The notes below the pieces were generated by a model. That model was not told the origin of the DNA and made no database searches. It saw nothing but the letters and a program-made list of their open reading frames with translations. Below, piece after piece: positions 7,601 through 13,670 of a stretch of 26,575 bases of DNA (positions are counted from its first letter, which is position 1; each line of letters begins with the position of its first letter). The stretch lies in the NCBI GenBank assembly GCA_016463365.1, contig JAEMRJ010000018.1, forward strand, positions 1 to 26,575, given 5' to 3'. The position numbers and the translations under genes were made by a program. Source of the stretch: Thermoleophilaceae bacterium (lineage in GTDB: Bacteria; Actinomycetota; Thermoleophilia; Solirubrobacterales; JACPNS01).

Positions 7601-9459
7601 ACTGCGACCTGCTTGTCAAGCGCCGGTCGGTCGGAATTGACGATCGCGACTGAGTTGTCGTCGGTGTCGAGGTTTCCGGGCGTCTCGGTGTGCGCGATGT
7701 ACGGCGGCGTCGGTCCGACGCAAGCGATCACGCCGGTCGCATCGGAGCAGATCGGGTAGGCGTTGCCGACGATGCTCACGTTGTTGGTCAACGAATCGCC
7801 TGAGAGCACCGGTGTGGAGTCGGCGAAGCCGGACTGGTAGAACTCGCGCGTCAGCGTGCTGAACTCGACGAGCGTCTCCTGGTTGTGGTCGAACGATCCC
7901 AGGGCCCACGCAACGCTCCACGAACCATCGGGATTTTCGGACGCGCTCGACCAGCTCGGGATCGGGTTGTCGGCGGAGTTGCCGGTGTCTGCGCACTCTG
8001 GAGCGGTCGACGGGGTCGCCGGCGGACTGGTCCCGGTCACCGGACACGTGCCGTTGGGTGCGGTGTCGTCGATCACGACGTTGTCAAAGGTGCGGTATTC
8101 GCTGGAACGCACGTGCAGACGCCAACGGTTGAGTGCTCCGACCTCGAAGTCGCCCGGAACTGACTCCTTCCAGATCGCCAGGTCTTCGGCCGTGACGGTG
8201 TGCGAGGTGTCGTCGCTGACTGCCACCGGCCCGCCACCGCCCTGATACGTCCCGTCGACCGTCGCGTAGTTGGTCAGCGCCGTCTCGTCGACCGTCTCGC
8301 CACCGGCGCAACTGTTGTTGTCGAGGTTTGCGACCTGGCCGAGCGAGGCCGCAGTGGGCGTGGCACCGGTCCAGGTCGTGGTGTTCGGGCAGATCGGGAT
8401 TGCGGCGACGTAGTTGAACTTGAATTCGGCTGCTGGCGCAAGGTCGGCGGCCGGGCCGAGGTTCCAGGAGACGCGGGTGTAGAGGCCGCTGGCGGCCGGG
8501 CCTGCGCCGTCGGGGTCGAACGTTCCGAACTCGACTGAGTCCGGGGCCGGGCAACCGTTTGGCAGGCCCGGGATCGGGCCTGAGGCGATCGAACCAGATC
8601 CCGGATACTCAAGTGGAGATGGCGAGTTCGTCGGCGAGTCGGTGGTGTTGTCCACGTCGCCGCAGCCGAGGAACTCGAGCCCGGCCGGGAGGTAGTCGAC
8701 GACCGTGAAGCTGTCGCTCGGGTGGATCGTGTTGTTCTTCAACGTGATCGTGTAAGCGGTCTTGTTGTCATGCACACCGCGAAGCAGTTCGCCCTCGGGG
8801 CTCGGTTCGGATTTTTCGATCTGAACGGCACGCAGATCTGTGAAGCTCGGGCCGGTCGTGGCTTCGCTCGAAGCAGAGTTCGCCGGCGTGCCGGTCGGCA
8901 GCCCTGCACTGTCGAAGCGCGGCAGGAGCCGCGGGTCACAGTTGACGTAGGCGCCGGCGGCGGCCGGCGGACCCGCAGTTCCCGTCTCGACCGTGTCGCC
9001 GGCATCGAACATGCCGGTGTCGTACTGGACTTTGTAGGTCAACGCGAATTGGGAGTTGGGCGCGAGGTCGGCCACGTTCGAGAAGATCAGCGTCGTGTAA
9101 CCGAGTGCTGGTTGGTCGGCGATCTGCTGCGGAGCGACCGAGGAGGAGCCGGGCACGTATGAGACGCCGGGGGTCAGGACGTCACGGAATGAGAGGTTGA
9201 AGCCCGACTCCGGGGCGCCGGGGGGCGAGGCCGGTTGCGAAGCCGTGAGCGTGATCGGAATCTGGTTGGCGTAGAGAACCTCCGACGGGGCAGACTTGTT
9301 CAGAGCGATCGCCGGAGTTCCGGCAGTTGGCACAGCGCACGAAACCGCTCCCTCTGCTGCCGCCGGCGAGATGGCCACAAGCACGCAGGCCGCAAAAAGC
9401 AAGGACAGAGCAAACAGAAACGAGGCGCAGCGCGATTGCGCCAGTGAGGAAAAGCTCAT
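1630..9459 (-). CDS. Giant secreted protein with about 17 DUF11-like repeat modules
   Basis: The protein has about 2,609 residues from the chosen ATG. Residues 1-37 form a signal peptide (basic N-region, hydrophobic core, cleavage near ISPAAA-EG). The rest is a chain of Ig-like DUF11-type modules. Each opens with a strand such as ADLAITK, then YTITxxNNGP, VxVTDxLPAGL, and ends with TVTNTA. Module starts lie near residues 45, 210, 421, 610, 777, 951, 1100, 1257, 1406, 1560, 1709, 1845, 1976, 2102, 2232, 2361 and 2482. Many modules carry a close Cys pair, for example CTVAGQLLSC, which suggests disulfides. No LPXTG signal, lipobox at the mature end, C-terminal membrane helix or catalytic domain was seen. 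DUF11 proteins are generally surface or adhesive structural proteins; the specific role here is unknown. An alternative ATG at 9567 would place 36 residues before the signal peptide and is less likely. The gene overlaps the L,D-transpeptidase gene by 4 bp. Confidence 0.88.
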   Translation of the reverse strand: MSFSSLAQSRCASFLFALSLLFAACVLVAISPAAAEGAVSCAVPTAGTPAIALNKSAPSEVLYANQIPITLTASQPASPPGAPESGFNLSFRDVLTPGVSYVPGSSSVAPQQIADQPALGYTTLIFSNVADLAPNSQFALTYKVQYDTGMFDAGDTVETGTAGPPAAAGAYVNCDPRLLPRFDSAGLPTGTPANSASSEATTGPSFTDLRAVQIEKSEPSPEGELLRGVHDNKTAYTITLKNNTIHPSDSFTVVDYLPAGLEFLGCGDVDNTTDSPTNSPSPLEYPGSGSIASGPIPGLPNGCPAPDSVEFGTFDPDGAGPAASGLYTRVSWNLGPAADLAPAAEFKFNYVAAIPICPNTTTWTGATPTAASLGQVANLDNNSCAGGETVDETALTNYATVDGTYQGGGGPVAVSDDTSHTVTAEDLAIWKESVPGDFEVGALNRWRLHVRSSEYRTFDNVVIDDTAPNGTCPVTGTSPPATPSTAPECADTGNSADNPIPSWSSASENPDGSWSVAWALGSFDHNQETLVEFSTLTREFYQSGFADSTPVLSGDSLTNNVSIVGNAYPICSDATGVIACVGPTPPYIAHTETPGNLDTDDNSVAIVNSDRPALDKQVAVPASLPQPVDCATAAGASYVDGPASPYRPGDIVCWKLRVDFLGGISTGGIVLTDFLPSGTSYATGVPGTGPTANNDVLIDPIVDNGTFIEFPVAGPDDTVNPAGHTFEYIIATAIDNVSGDPTEIFPPLRGNLLKLSTANTAGNVTTYRDQAEAEAAEPIISLTKGVDALNGDTGVAGRPDTVVVSGNDVATFHVDVANSGQIDAVNSVVQEHTPSPYDCSTLSNFANLGIADSAACVNSGGGATITWTGVDVDAGATTTLAFDFTVTDDSSPFTEIPDVACVYSFDNETNQPFPNDTFTHFPDNSLRPECTPPPGPTPTLPAFDDSKVVGGGSFVKTQSTSINETNNNLGTQATLGETVNYTVTFTLPKRMTVTNMSIVDQFPATFTLVPLSVVGQLDGGALPGGMSATSPGGVPTLTIGTYKNTTNSPQVFTLAFSVTVNDVGNNHGNTRNNVASRTFTDQFGATQSNVNSNTTTTTIVEPNPAIAKNENDGDDVVSPGQEIEYTVTLTNPNRGSGPASSPLHDTVVVDTVPAGLTPTNGAGTPIADGGTVVRCNGAAASPAGVWNDGANTITWTVGDVAPLASTPLRYCVEVDSSPAPVGGQVLTNTAALTGTSMPGVVAGERTYNRNRSDSVTVAGTATIKTVSDNTATIGQTVTYTVEVALPANTQFYDFRVVDDMPAGFDNITFGSYTCTSGCPPTPAAPTTSIGAGDILTWDFGSIAAHTSPRVLQLQYTARIDDAVGNQQGTILTNTAGPVWCSVATAPCPAPNVVTPTPDTEAVTVTEPNLTIDKDVSCQSGDADSCNVQPGSSFTYTVTIDNTGTETAYDSIIQDTVPTPSNLVNIVVGPLPAGVTAVAPGPGYSYAWQIDQLAPADAPIVITYTADLAASSNFRNLDTVANTARVTQYWGLNLADRTANPDARTYPEGALPEDTVTLTVHVPNPLVLKTVADGGYAEINQPIQWTLTISNADSVATLNDIDVTDVLPTGWEYVAGSTERDSVAYSDPAGTPVATGPTLTWTNIGDIAGGGAPIVLTFDAIPTMSALLPDGEPHDPYTNVVDIAGTDASGATSSATAPYTDEDDEDAEIILPWLPISKTPDAGTAIAGTWNDFTIVVENTGLGTARDVEISDTVPAGLTYNLTTNPETAVCSPAPCDNFALDSSSATQIDWTLDSLTPGETITITVPMFVPADTADGATFINTAAVRSTERPAALSDTGEITVETETDLAITKVGTPNPGTAGENIVYTITATNNGPSDASGVEVSDSIDLTEFDFVSAVAATPGDSCTTSGSPIDQIDCDAAGTLQPGDSREFTVTLHVRSGLVDPVSNTATVTGDQTDPVPGNNSDTEVIPLGTTADLVVTKAVSTGDPSTIINHDETAFTITVTNDGPSDALNVELVDDLPLGLSCVSTTPAASGCSAVAGADVTWTIGTVVAGETVTLNMTVRGESVGTDWTNTATGSTTTTESSTANNSDSADVTVTPMADLAIDKTASASPSVASGGDFHYTLTITNNGPDDAVTPEVTDTLPAGIAYLSHSFEVGSGTCTVAGQLLSCDLPTMAPSDNVEIRVNVNAGFDYSDATVTNTAHVESPVTPDTIQPNNTDSVDVAVGPNADVAIVKTGPSYGAAGYPLTYTLSVVNNGPATAEAVVVTDPLPAGLSYQSATPSVGSCTESGGTVTCQLGDMAINATAQIVVVAVPQDSVVGSTVTNTATAASTTPDPDLSNNSSSVNTPIENNAYPTSSNVTITKTASQSSPKVGDTVTYTMTVANSGPDTARSVVVTDTLPAGLIFKSAGGGDATSCAFVDPVVTCQLGDIAAGGSKSFTLTAVVAATGSIVNSATVTALNDRNPGDNTATSPIVAGKSTAKLSITKVANRSSVPVGGHVKFTIKVKNVSKVTAVRVEVCDKIPSRLSVVKKAGGKLVSGSLCWEIATLSPGSSRTYKPTFRVNNGRGGVVTNPVSANATNAKTVRAQARIRVPAVASRGGGTAG

Positions 9460-9689
9460 TGTCAGATTTTCCGACGATGTCCCGCCGGCTGGAGTCGTTG
9501 GCATCTGCCCGAACGGGAACCGCTCTACGCTTATGTCGGCGTTCCGAAGTCGTTTCTGCGCAGGCAAAACTCAGTATTGCTGGACTATTCGCGGAAGTTG
9601 CCGATCGGCGAACGGACTTGGACGATCGCTTGCCGTAGGAATGCTGATCGTGGCGATCCGCAGGCATTCGGCGTAACTTCTCTACTCAG
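9460..9689. promoter_or_regulatory. Divergent intergenic region between the giant gene and the receptor kinase
   Basis: These 230 bp must hold the promoters of both flanking, divergently transcribed genes. No convincing -35/-10 pair was found by eye for either direction. The clearest element is a 10 bp perfect palindrome, GCCGATCGGC, at 9600-9609, flanked by GTT and, after one extra base, AAC. It is a candidate operator. Upstream of the giant gene's ATG there is only a weak purine stretch (GGAAAA on the minus strand). Confidence 0.4.
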
Positions 9690-11210
9690 ATGGCGATTTC
9701 GGCAACACAGGACGGCCCCGAACTGATCGGCGAGATCGTCGGTGAGCGCTACAAGATCGAGGAAGTCGTCGGTGCCGGAGGAATGGCCACGGTCTACAAG
9801 GCCTTCGACCAGACGCTCGAGCGTCCAGTCGCCGTGAAGGTGATGCGCCGCGAAGTCGTCAAAGAGGCCGATCAGCTCGAGCGCTTCCGTCGCGAAGCCC
9901 GCGCCGCCGCCAAGCTCAGCCACGCGCACATCGTCACCGTGATCGACGCCGGCGAAGAGAACAGCCGACCCTACATCGTCTTTGAGTACGTCCCCGGCGA
10001 GACCCTGAAGCAGCGGATCAAGAGCAAGGGGTCGCTTCCGATCACTGAATCTGTCGCCTACGCGATCGAGATCGGCAGCGCGCTTGTCGCGGCGCACGCA
10101 GCCGGCCTTGTGCACCGTGATGTGAAGCCGCAGAACGTCCTGCTCGACCCGCACGGCCACGCGAAGGTTGCCGACTTCGGTATCGCCCGCGAACTCGAGG
10201 CCAGCGACGGCCTGACCAAGACTGGCCGCGTGCTCGGCACAACTGACTACGTCTCACCCGAGCAGGCGATGGGCGAGGCCGTCACCGGCCAGAGCGACGT
10301 CTATTCGCTCGGGATCGTGCTCTACGAAATGCTCACCGGCGACGTTCCCTTCAAAGGTGAGAACCACGTCGCCGTGGCGATGAAGCACGTCAAGGACCAG
10401 TTGCCCGACATTCAGGTCAAGCGCCCTGAGGTCTCGAACGCGCTGGCGGCCGTGCTCGAGAAGATGACCGAGAAGGAGCCGGTCGACCGCTACCTGACGG
10501 CCGCGTCAGCGGTTTCCGACCTCGAAGACGTGCTCGCCATGGAGTCGGCCCGCGCCGGCGGCCTCACCGGTGAGGCGACGATCGTCTTTGACGCGCTGCC
10601 CAAGCGCTCGCGGCGCCTGGCGCCCAGCGGAGTCTCCCACCCAACCCGCACGAAGGTCGCCTGGCTGGTTGCCGCGCTCGCGACGGTCGGCATCGCGCTG
10701 CTTCTGGTCAGCCAGCTGGAAAGCGGTTCCGGTGGCGGTGGCCGCTCCGCGAAGTCGGCTTCTGGAACAGTGATTCCCTTCAAGTCCACCGGCAGCTTCG
10801 ATCCCACCGCAACCGGCGGCGACGGCAAAGAGCACGACGATGAGTCCCGCAATGCGATCGACGGCAACCCCCAGACCGACTGGACGACCGAGCAGTACCA
10901 GGGCGGCGTGTTCGCAAAGCCGGGAATCGGTCTGTGGGGCAGGACATACAAGGCCGCTACTGCGGCGACCGCCACGGTGCGCACGCCCGACGCGTCGCTC
11001 ACACTCGAGATCTACGGAGCCAGGTCGCTGCCCACGGACCTGTCGGGTTGGACCAGACTCGGCGACGCAAGCGGTGATGTGAACGGCAAGCGCATCAGCC
11101 TGCGCAAGGTGCCGGACCTGCGTTATTACATGGTCTGGATCACCGCGCTGCCACCGGCCAGTGGCGGCAGCAGCCAGGCCCATATCTCTGAATTCATCGT
11201 CCGTCGCTGA
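9690..11210 (+). CDS. Receptor-type Ser/Thr protein kinase with extracytoplasmic discoidin-like domain
   Basis: This is a 506-residue, membrane-anchored Hanks-type kinase. Kinase domain about residues 19-285: glycine loop GAGGMATVY, ATP-binding Lys50 in VAVK, catalytic HRDVKPQN (Asp144), metal-binding DFG (Asp162), activation loop with Thr176/Thr178, then TTDYVSPEQ. A hydrophobic segment at about 323-341 is the single membrane helix. It is followed by a Ser/Gly linker and an outer domain (about 365-506) containing the pattern AIDGNPQTDWTTEQY, which resembles F5/8 type C (discoidin, galactose-binding-like) domains found at the end of some actinobacterial kinases and MviN-like proteins. That domain could bind a carbohydrate or wall ligand. 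There are no PASTA repeats, so it is not PknB. It is divergent from the giant DUF11 gene, and control of or by that gene is possible but unproven. Confidence 0.92.
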   Translation: MAISATQDGPELIGEIVGERYKIEEVVGAGGMATVYKAFDQTLERPVAVKVMRREVVKEADQLERFRREARAAAKLSHAHIVTVIDAGEENSRPYIVFEYVPGETLKQRIKSKGSLPITESVAYAIEIGSALVAAHAAGLVHRDVKPQNVLLDPHGHAKVADFGIARELEASDGLTKTGRVLGTTDYVSPEQAMGEAVTGQSDVYSLGIVLYEMLTGDVPFKGENHVAVAMKHVKDQLPDIQVKRPEVSNALAAVLEKMTEKEPVDRYLTAASAVSDLEDVLAMESARAGGLTGEATIVFDALPKRSRRLAPSGVSHPTRTKVAWLVAALATVGIALLLVSQLESGSGGGGRSAKSASGTVIPFKSTGSFDPTATGGDGKEHDDESRNAIDGNPQTDWTTEQYQGGVFAKPGIGLWGRTYKAATAATATVRTPDASLTLEIYGARSLPTDLSGWTRLGDASGDVNGKRISLRKVPDLRYYMVWITALPPASGGSSQAHISEFIVRR

Positions 11211-11329
11211 CTCCTGTCAAGGTGAAGCGCGCGTTAAGTGACTTGCGGTGATCACCTCCTGCAGGCCAATTGCCGTTATCTTCAACACACTTTTCGGGGA
11301 TCCAACGATTTACAAGGGGATGTACGAGC
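11211..11329 (+). promoter_or_regulatory. Leader region upstream of the DsbA-like gene, with palindrome GGTGATCACC
   Basis: This 119 bp gap contains a perfect 10 bp palindrome, GGTGATCACC, at 11247-11256. The bases GATCACCTCCT (11250-11260) are identical to the conserved anti-Shine-Dalgarno tail of 16S rRNA. No clear -35/-10 pair or rho-independent terminator for the kinase gene was seen. The palindrome may be an operator, or chance. Confidence 0.3.
11314..11320 (+). promoter_or_regulatory. Ribosome binding site that fixes the GTG start of the DsbA-like gene
   Basis: AAGGGGA lies 9 nt before GTG at 11330. The in-frame ATG at 11270 lacks such a site and would add 20 residues of non-family-like sequence, so the GTG is preferred. 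Confidence 0.7.
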
Positions 11330-12124
11330 GTGAGTTCACGTAAGGAGCAGAAGGAACAGGCCAAGCTCGAGCGCGAGGCCAAAGAGAAGGAGCACGCTGC
11401 AAAGGCCGCGCGCACCCGCCGCATGTCGATTATCGGTGGTGTCCTCGGGCTCGCGCTGATCGGCGTCGTGGTTGCAGTCGTCGTCAGCACTGCCGGCACG
11501 AAGTCGGAGTCGAACTCAGAAGACGCCAAAGAGGTGAACGCGTTGTTCGCCGGGATTCCTCAGACTTTTGACACGCTCGGTGAGCCCGGCGCCAAGGCGA
11601 CGATCATCGAGTACGCGGACCTCAAATGCCCCTTCTGTGCCGACTGGTCACGCGACAGCCTCCCGATCGTCGTCGAAGAGGCCGTCAGGACCGGAAAGGC
11701 CAAGCTGATTTTCCGGCCGCTGACACTGATTGACGAAAACACAGGTCTCGTCGACTCGATCAACGCTGCGAAATACGCCGGCGCTTCCGGACTCCAGAAC
11801 AAGATGTTCCCGTTTGTCGACCTTTTCTACCTCAACCAGAAGGCAGAGAGCGACACCTACGCGACCGAGGAGTTCCTCGAGAGCATCGGAGCCCAGGTTG
11901 ACGGTCTGAACACAACCGAAGCTGCCGACAACCGTGAAAATCCGAAGGTCACCGCCCTGATCCAAGACGCGGAGGCAGCCGCGACCAACGCCGGAGTCAG
12001 CGGAACGCCGTCATTCTTCGTCGGCTCCAGCGAAGAGGACGCCGACCAGGAGTCAAACAAGATCGACGTGAGTGACCTGAGCGACCCGCAGCCGATCCTG
12101 GACGCGGTCGACGCGCTTCAGTAG
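11330..12124 (+). CDS. Membrane-tethered DsbA-like thiol-disulfide oxidoreductase
   Basis: The 264-residue protein probably introduces disulfides into exported proteins on the outer face of the membrane. Residues 1-31 are highly charged (Lys/Glu/Arg-rich, probably helical and cytoplasmic). A membrane anchor spans about 33-53, and a thioredoxin-fold DsbA-type domain covers about 70-264. The active site is Cys100-Pro-Phe-Cys103 within YADLKCPFC, and the cis-Pro loop is GTPSFFV (Pro227). The long helical insertion between these two motifs is typical of the DsbA_4/thioredoxin_4 group. The next gene, 5 bp downstream, encodes a VKOR homologue, which is the usual reoxidation partner in actinobacteria; the two are very likely cotranscribed. 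The start codon is GTG with a good ribosome binding site. A disulfide isomerase or reductase role cannot be excluded from sequence alone. Confidence 0.9.
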   Translation: MSSRKEQKEQAKLEREAKEKEHAAKAARTRRMSIIGGVLGLALIGVVVAVVVSTAGTKSESNSEDAKEVNALFAGIPQTFDTLGEPGAKATIIEYADLKCPFCADWSRDSLPIVVEEAVRTGKAKLIFRPLTLIDENTGLVDSINAAKYAGASGLQNKMFPFVDLFYLNQKAESDTYATEEFLESIGAQVDGLNTTEAADNRENPKVTALIQDAEAAATNAGVSGTPSFFVGSSEEDADQESNKIDVSDLSDPQPILDAVDALQ

Positions 12125-12129
12125 CAAGC

Positions 12130-12561
12130 ATGACCGACCGTCGACTGGGAATAGCGATCGCCGTACTCGGATTCATCGGGTTGGGGATCGCTGGCTACCT
12201 CACATACGTTCACTACGCCGACCTCGAACCGATCTGCGGAACCGGCGGTTGCGAGGTCGTGCAGAACTCCCAGTACGCAAAGTTTGCCGGGATCCCCGTC
12301 CCGGTGCTAGGCCTGCTCGGCTGGATCGCCATCCTGGTCAGCCTGCTGATTCCGGGAGACCTTGGCCGCGCCACGACGGCGCTGATGGGACTCTTCGGCT
12401 TCGGTTTCTCGGTCTACCTCACTTATCTCGAACTCTTCAAGATCAAGGCGATCTGCCAGTGGTGCGTCGCCAACGCCGTCGTGATGACGATCGTGATGGT
12501 GCTGTCAGTGGTCCGGCTCTGGCGATACCAGCCGCCGGCTTCGGCCGCCCTCAGCGACTGA
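12130..12561 (+). CDS. Vitamin K epoxide reductase (VKOR) family quinone-linked thiol oxidase
   Basis: The 143-residue polytopic membrane protein should reoxidise the DsbA-like partner and pass the electrons to a membrane quinone, replacing DsbB. There are four to five hydrophobic segments, at about 7-25, 55-74, 81-101 and 113-130. The key residues are all visible: loop cysteines Cys36 and Cys41 (ICGTGGCEVV), a conserved-type Ser47 shortly after, and the redox-active CxxC Cys109-Gln-Trp-Cys112 in the last part. The spacing fits bacterial VKOR proteins without a fused thioredoxin domain. The ATG start lies 5 bp after the DsbA-like stop. The stop is only 3 bp from the stop of convergent ddl, and no terminator hairpin is seen between them. 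Confidence 0.93.
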   Translation: MTDRRLGIAIAVLGFIGLGIAGYLTYVHYADLEPICGTGGCEVVQNSQYAKFAGIPVPVLGLLGWIAILVSLLIPGDLGRATTALMGLFGFGFSVYLTYLELFKIKAICQWCVANAVVMTIVMVLSVVRLWRYQPPASAALSD

Positions 12562-12564
12562 CGA

Positions 12565-13623
12565 CTAGAAGCTGAACTTGCGCTGCTCGCGGTGGCGGGC
12601 AGCCGCCAGCTCGAGCAGGCGGTCGAGCAGTTCGCCGTACGGCAGGCCCGAAACCTCGAAGAGCTTCGCGTAGACACTGGTGCTCGTGAAACCGGGGATC
12701 GTGTTGATCTCGTTGACCAGCACCTGCGGCGGCGCCCCCTCGTCGCCGTACTCGACGAAGAAATCCACGCGGGCCATGCCGGCGCAGCCGACGAGCTTGA
12801 AGACGCGTGAGGCCAGCGCGGCGATCTCGATCTCGAGAGCTTCGTCGATCGGTGCCGGCGCGATCAGGCGCATGCCACCGGCCCTGTACTTGGCGTCGAA
12901 GTCGTACCAGTCGGCGTCGAACTCAAGCTTGCCGGGTTGAGAAACTTCGAGCTCATCGTTGCCGAGCACCGAGCACTCGATCTCGTCGCCGGCTGAACCG
13001 GCCTCGACGATCACGCGCGGGTCGTAGTTCAGAGCGTCGTCGATCGCTGAGGCAAGCTCCCCGCGCTCAGCCACCCGCGAGATCCCGACGCTCGATCCAA
13101 GCCGCGCAGGCTTGACAAAGCACGGAAAGCCGAGCGCTGCGGCCTCATCGAGCAACGCCGCCTGCCTGCGCTCATCGCCGTGCCAGTCATTGGCGCGGAT
13201 CGCTGCGTAGCGCACCTGGGGAATACCGGCGCGGCCGGCAACTTCCTTGAAAAGCAGCTTGTCCAGGCAGACCGCGGATGCCGCGACACCCGACCCGACG
13301 TAGGCGACCTCGAGCGAGTCGAGCGTTCCCTGGATCACGCCGTCTTCGCCGAACGGTCCGTGCAGCACCGGGAACACAACGTCGGCACCGAGCAGCCCTT
13401 CGCCGGGCGTGATCGCAAGGGGTTCACCGGTCGGCATCTCTTCGGGGCCGAAGCGCAGAACCTGGAACCAGCGGCCATCGCGGCCGATCTCGACGCGGAC
13501 CACGTCATGGCCCTGCGCGTGCAGGCCTTTCGCGACGGCCTCGCCGGAGATCAACGACACCTCGCGCTCGCTTGAGCGGCCGCCAGCCAGCAGGACTACT
13601 CGCTTGGTGTCTTTCTCGGGCAT
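12565..13623 (-). CDS. ddl: D-alanine--D-alanine ligase
   Basis: Ddl joins two D-Ala molecules with ATP to make the dipeptide end of the peptidoglycan stem peptide, in the cytoplasm. The 352-residue length is typical. The ATP-grasp landmarks are all present: AGGRSSEREVSL at residues 13-24, HGPFGEDG at 88-95, Lys171 in CFVKPARLGSSVGIS (168-182), the omega-loop tyrosine in YDFDAKY (240-246), and NEINTIPGFT (304-313), which binds magnesium and substrate. The tyrosine in the omega loop favours D-Ala-D-Ala over D-Ala-D-Lac activity. The gene lies 47 bp downstream of pknB on the same strand, as the last member of a growth and cell-wall cluster. It could be cotranscribed or have its own promoter; the gap shows no clear one. 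The ATG is supported by the family N-terminus. Confidence 0.95.
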   Translation of the reverse strand: MPEKDTKRVVLLAGGRSSEREVSLISGEAVAKGLHAQGHDVVRVEIGRDGRWFQVLRFGPEEMPTGEPLAITPGEGLLGADVVFPVLHGPFGEDGVIQGTLDSLEVAYVGSGVAASAVCLDKLLFKEVAGRAGIPQVRYAAIRANDWHGDERRQAALLDEAAALGFPCFVKPARLGSSVGISRVAERGELASAIDDALNYDPRVIVEAGSAGDEIECSVLGNDELEVSQPGKLEFDADWYDFDAKYRAGGMRLIAPAPIDEALEIEIAALASRVFKLVGCAGMARVDFFVEYGDEGAPPQVLVNEINTIPGFTSTSVYAKLFEVSGLPYGELLDRLLELAAARHREQRKFSF

Positions 13624-13670
13624 GCGCGGACATTAATCCCTCGCGCATGCCACTTGGCGCAGTGCCGGGG

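Noticed and set aside
2839..7653. Long plus-strand open frames (317-419 residues) antisense to the giant gene
   Set aside because: Their compositions are Arg/Val/Asp-rich with no domain motifs, as expected for reverse frames of high-GC coding DNA. The minus-strand frame has clear DUF11 repeats throughout.
9370..9459. Possible lipobox (FAAC) in the giant protein's signal sequence
   Set aside because: The hydrophobic core continues for about ten residues past the cysteine and a signal peptidase I type AAA site follows, so a lipoprotein is unlikely.
1630..9459. Repeats in the giant gene as a CRISPR array or DNA-level tandem repeat
   Set aside because: The periodicity is at protein level (120-210 residues) with diverged DNA. 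There are no identical short repeats with spacers.
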